Source: Gp6-AA40 sp050742535 (GTDB taxonomy: Bacteria > Acidobacteriota > Vicinamibacteria > Vicinamibacterales > UBA2999). From it: DNA of 6,423 bases. Each line of letters starts with the position of its first letter. Position 1 is the stretch's first letter. Of this stretch, positions 6,194 through 6,423 are shown in pieces. A program made the position numbers and the translations under genes. The DNA is taken from NCBI GenBank assembly GCA_050742535.1, contig JBOGIQ010000349.1, forward strand, positions 1-6,423, given 5' to 3'. Under the pieces are notes generated by a model. The model was not told where the DNA came from. It saw nothing but the letters and a program-made list of their open reading frames with translations, and made no database searches.

Positions 6194-6233
6194 AGGCCGA
6201 CCTGAAGGTCGGCCTCTACCGGGTATAGAGGCC
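6194..6233 (+). promoter_or_regulatory. Overlapping alternative hairpins in the receptor leader
   Basis: Hairpin 1 pairs AGGCCGACCT (6194-6203) with AGGTCGGCCT (6206-6215), a perfect 10-base repeat. Hairpin 2 pairs GGCCTCTA (6211-6218) with TAGAGGCC (6226-6233) around a 7-base loop. They share 6211-6215, so both cannot form fully at once. It could be a leader switch, or simply a palindromic intergenic repeat of the REP type with a partial duplication. No T-run follows, so it is not a standard intrinsic terminator. Confidence 0.6.
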
Positions 6234-6253
6234 ACCAACCGCCAAGAGGTCAC

Positions 6254-6423
6254 ATGCGTACAATTGCCAGATGTTTCCTGTTGTTCGGACTAATCGCGGT
6301 CGTCCCTCGCGTCGCAGCGGCGCAAGCCACTCTCGCGGGTGAGGTCAAGGACACGACCGGCGCGGTGCTGCCGGGCGTGACCGTTGAAGCCGCGAGCCCT
6401 GCGCTCACCGAAAAGGTCCGTAC
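6254..6423 (+). CDS. TonB-dependent receptor with carboxypeptidase-regulatory-like plug extension, N-terminal part
   Basis: Fifty-six codons before the right edge. ATG at 6254 has GAGGT (6246-6250) three bases upstream. Residues 1-24 are a signal peptide (MRTIARCFLLFGLIAVVPRVAAAQ, cleavage near AAA-Q). Then comes TLAGEVKDTTGAVLPGVTVEA (27-47), the start of a carboxypeptidase-regulatory-like Ig-type beta domain. In Acidobacteriota this opening, followed by SPALTEKVRT, is typical of large outer-membrane receptors of the TonB-dependent/Oar-like kind, which have the plug and barrel further downstream. Those parts lie outside the window, so the receptor call rests on this N-terminal signature and family knowledge. 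The substrate cannot be told. Another secreted protein with the same Ig-type domain is the main alternative. Confidence 0.82.
   Translation, partial: MRTIARCFLLFGLIAVVPRVAAAQATLAGEVKDTTGAVLPGVTVEAASPALTEKVR

Overview
The window looks like chromosomal DNA from a GC-rich soil-type Acidobacteriota, most probably of the Vicinamibacteria kind. Three things point there: a kinase fused through one membrane helix to a large PD40-type propeller, a receptor start of the 'GEVKDTTGAVLPGVTVE' type, and secreted DUF6152-like and G8-domain proteins. This assignment is inference from family distribution; no rRNA or other marker is present.

Layout. Positions 1-348 (minus) hold the N-terminal part of a secreted G8-domain protein, running off the left edge. 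A 269-base divergent promoter region follows, then a small secreted protein of unknown function at 618-1154 (plus). Convergent to it, 1273-3819 (minus) encodes an 848-residue membrane Ser/Thr kinase with an extracytoplasmic beta-propeller. Upstream of the kinase on the same strand, 3892-4746 is the C-terminal part of an alpha/beta hydrolase. It keeps its catalytic triad but has lost its N-terminal region at an abrupt AT-rich junction. The AT-rich patch (about 4755-4825) carries three consecutive dyads. A complete DUF2239 gene (4920-5459, minus) follows, with a near-consensus promoter, twin operator-like repeats and a probably leaderless GTG start. Next is a small periplasmic DUF6152-like protein (5642-6019, minus). 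Divergent from it, the first 56 codons of a TonB-dependent receptor (6254 onward, plus) run off the right edge, preceded by two overlapping, mutually exclusive hairpins.

Functional sense. Most products are exported or span the membrane, so this is mainly an envelope and signalling neighbourhood, not one operon. Only the kinase and hydrolase are close enough (72 bases) to have been co-transcribed. I see no CRISPR array, tRNA, rRNA, transposase or recognised defence system. The points most worth a second look are the DUF2239 gene (an AT-hook-like motif plus a strongly structured promoter), the truncation junction, and the alternative hairpins ahead of the receptor.
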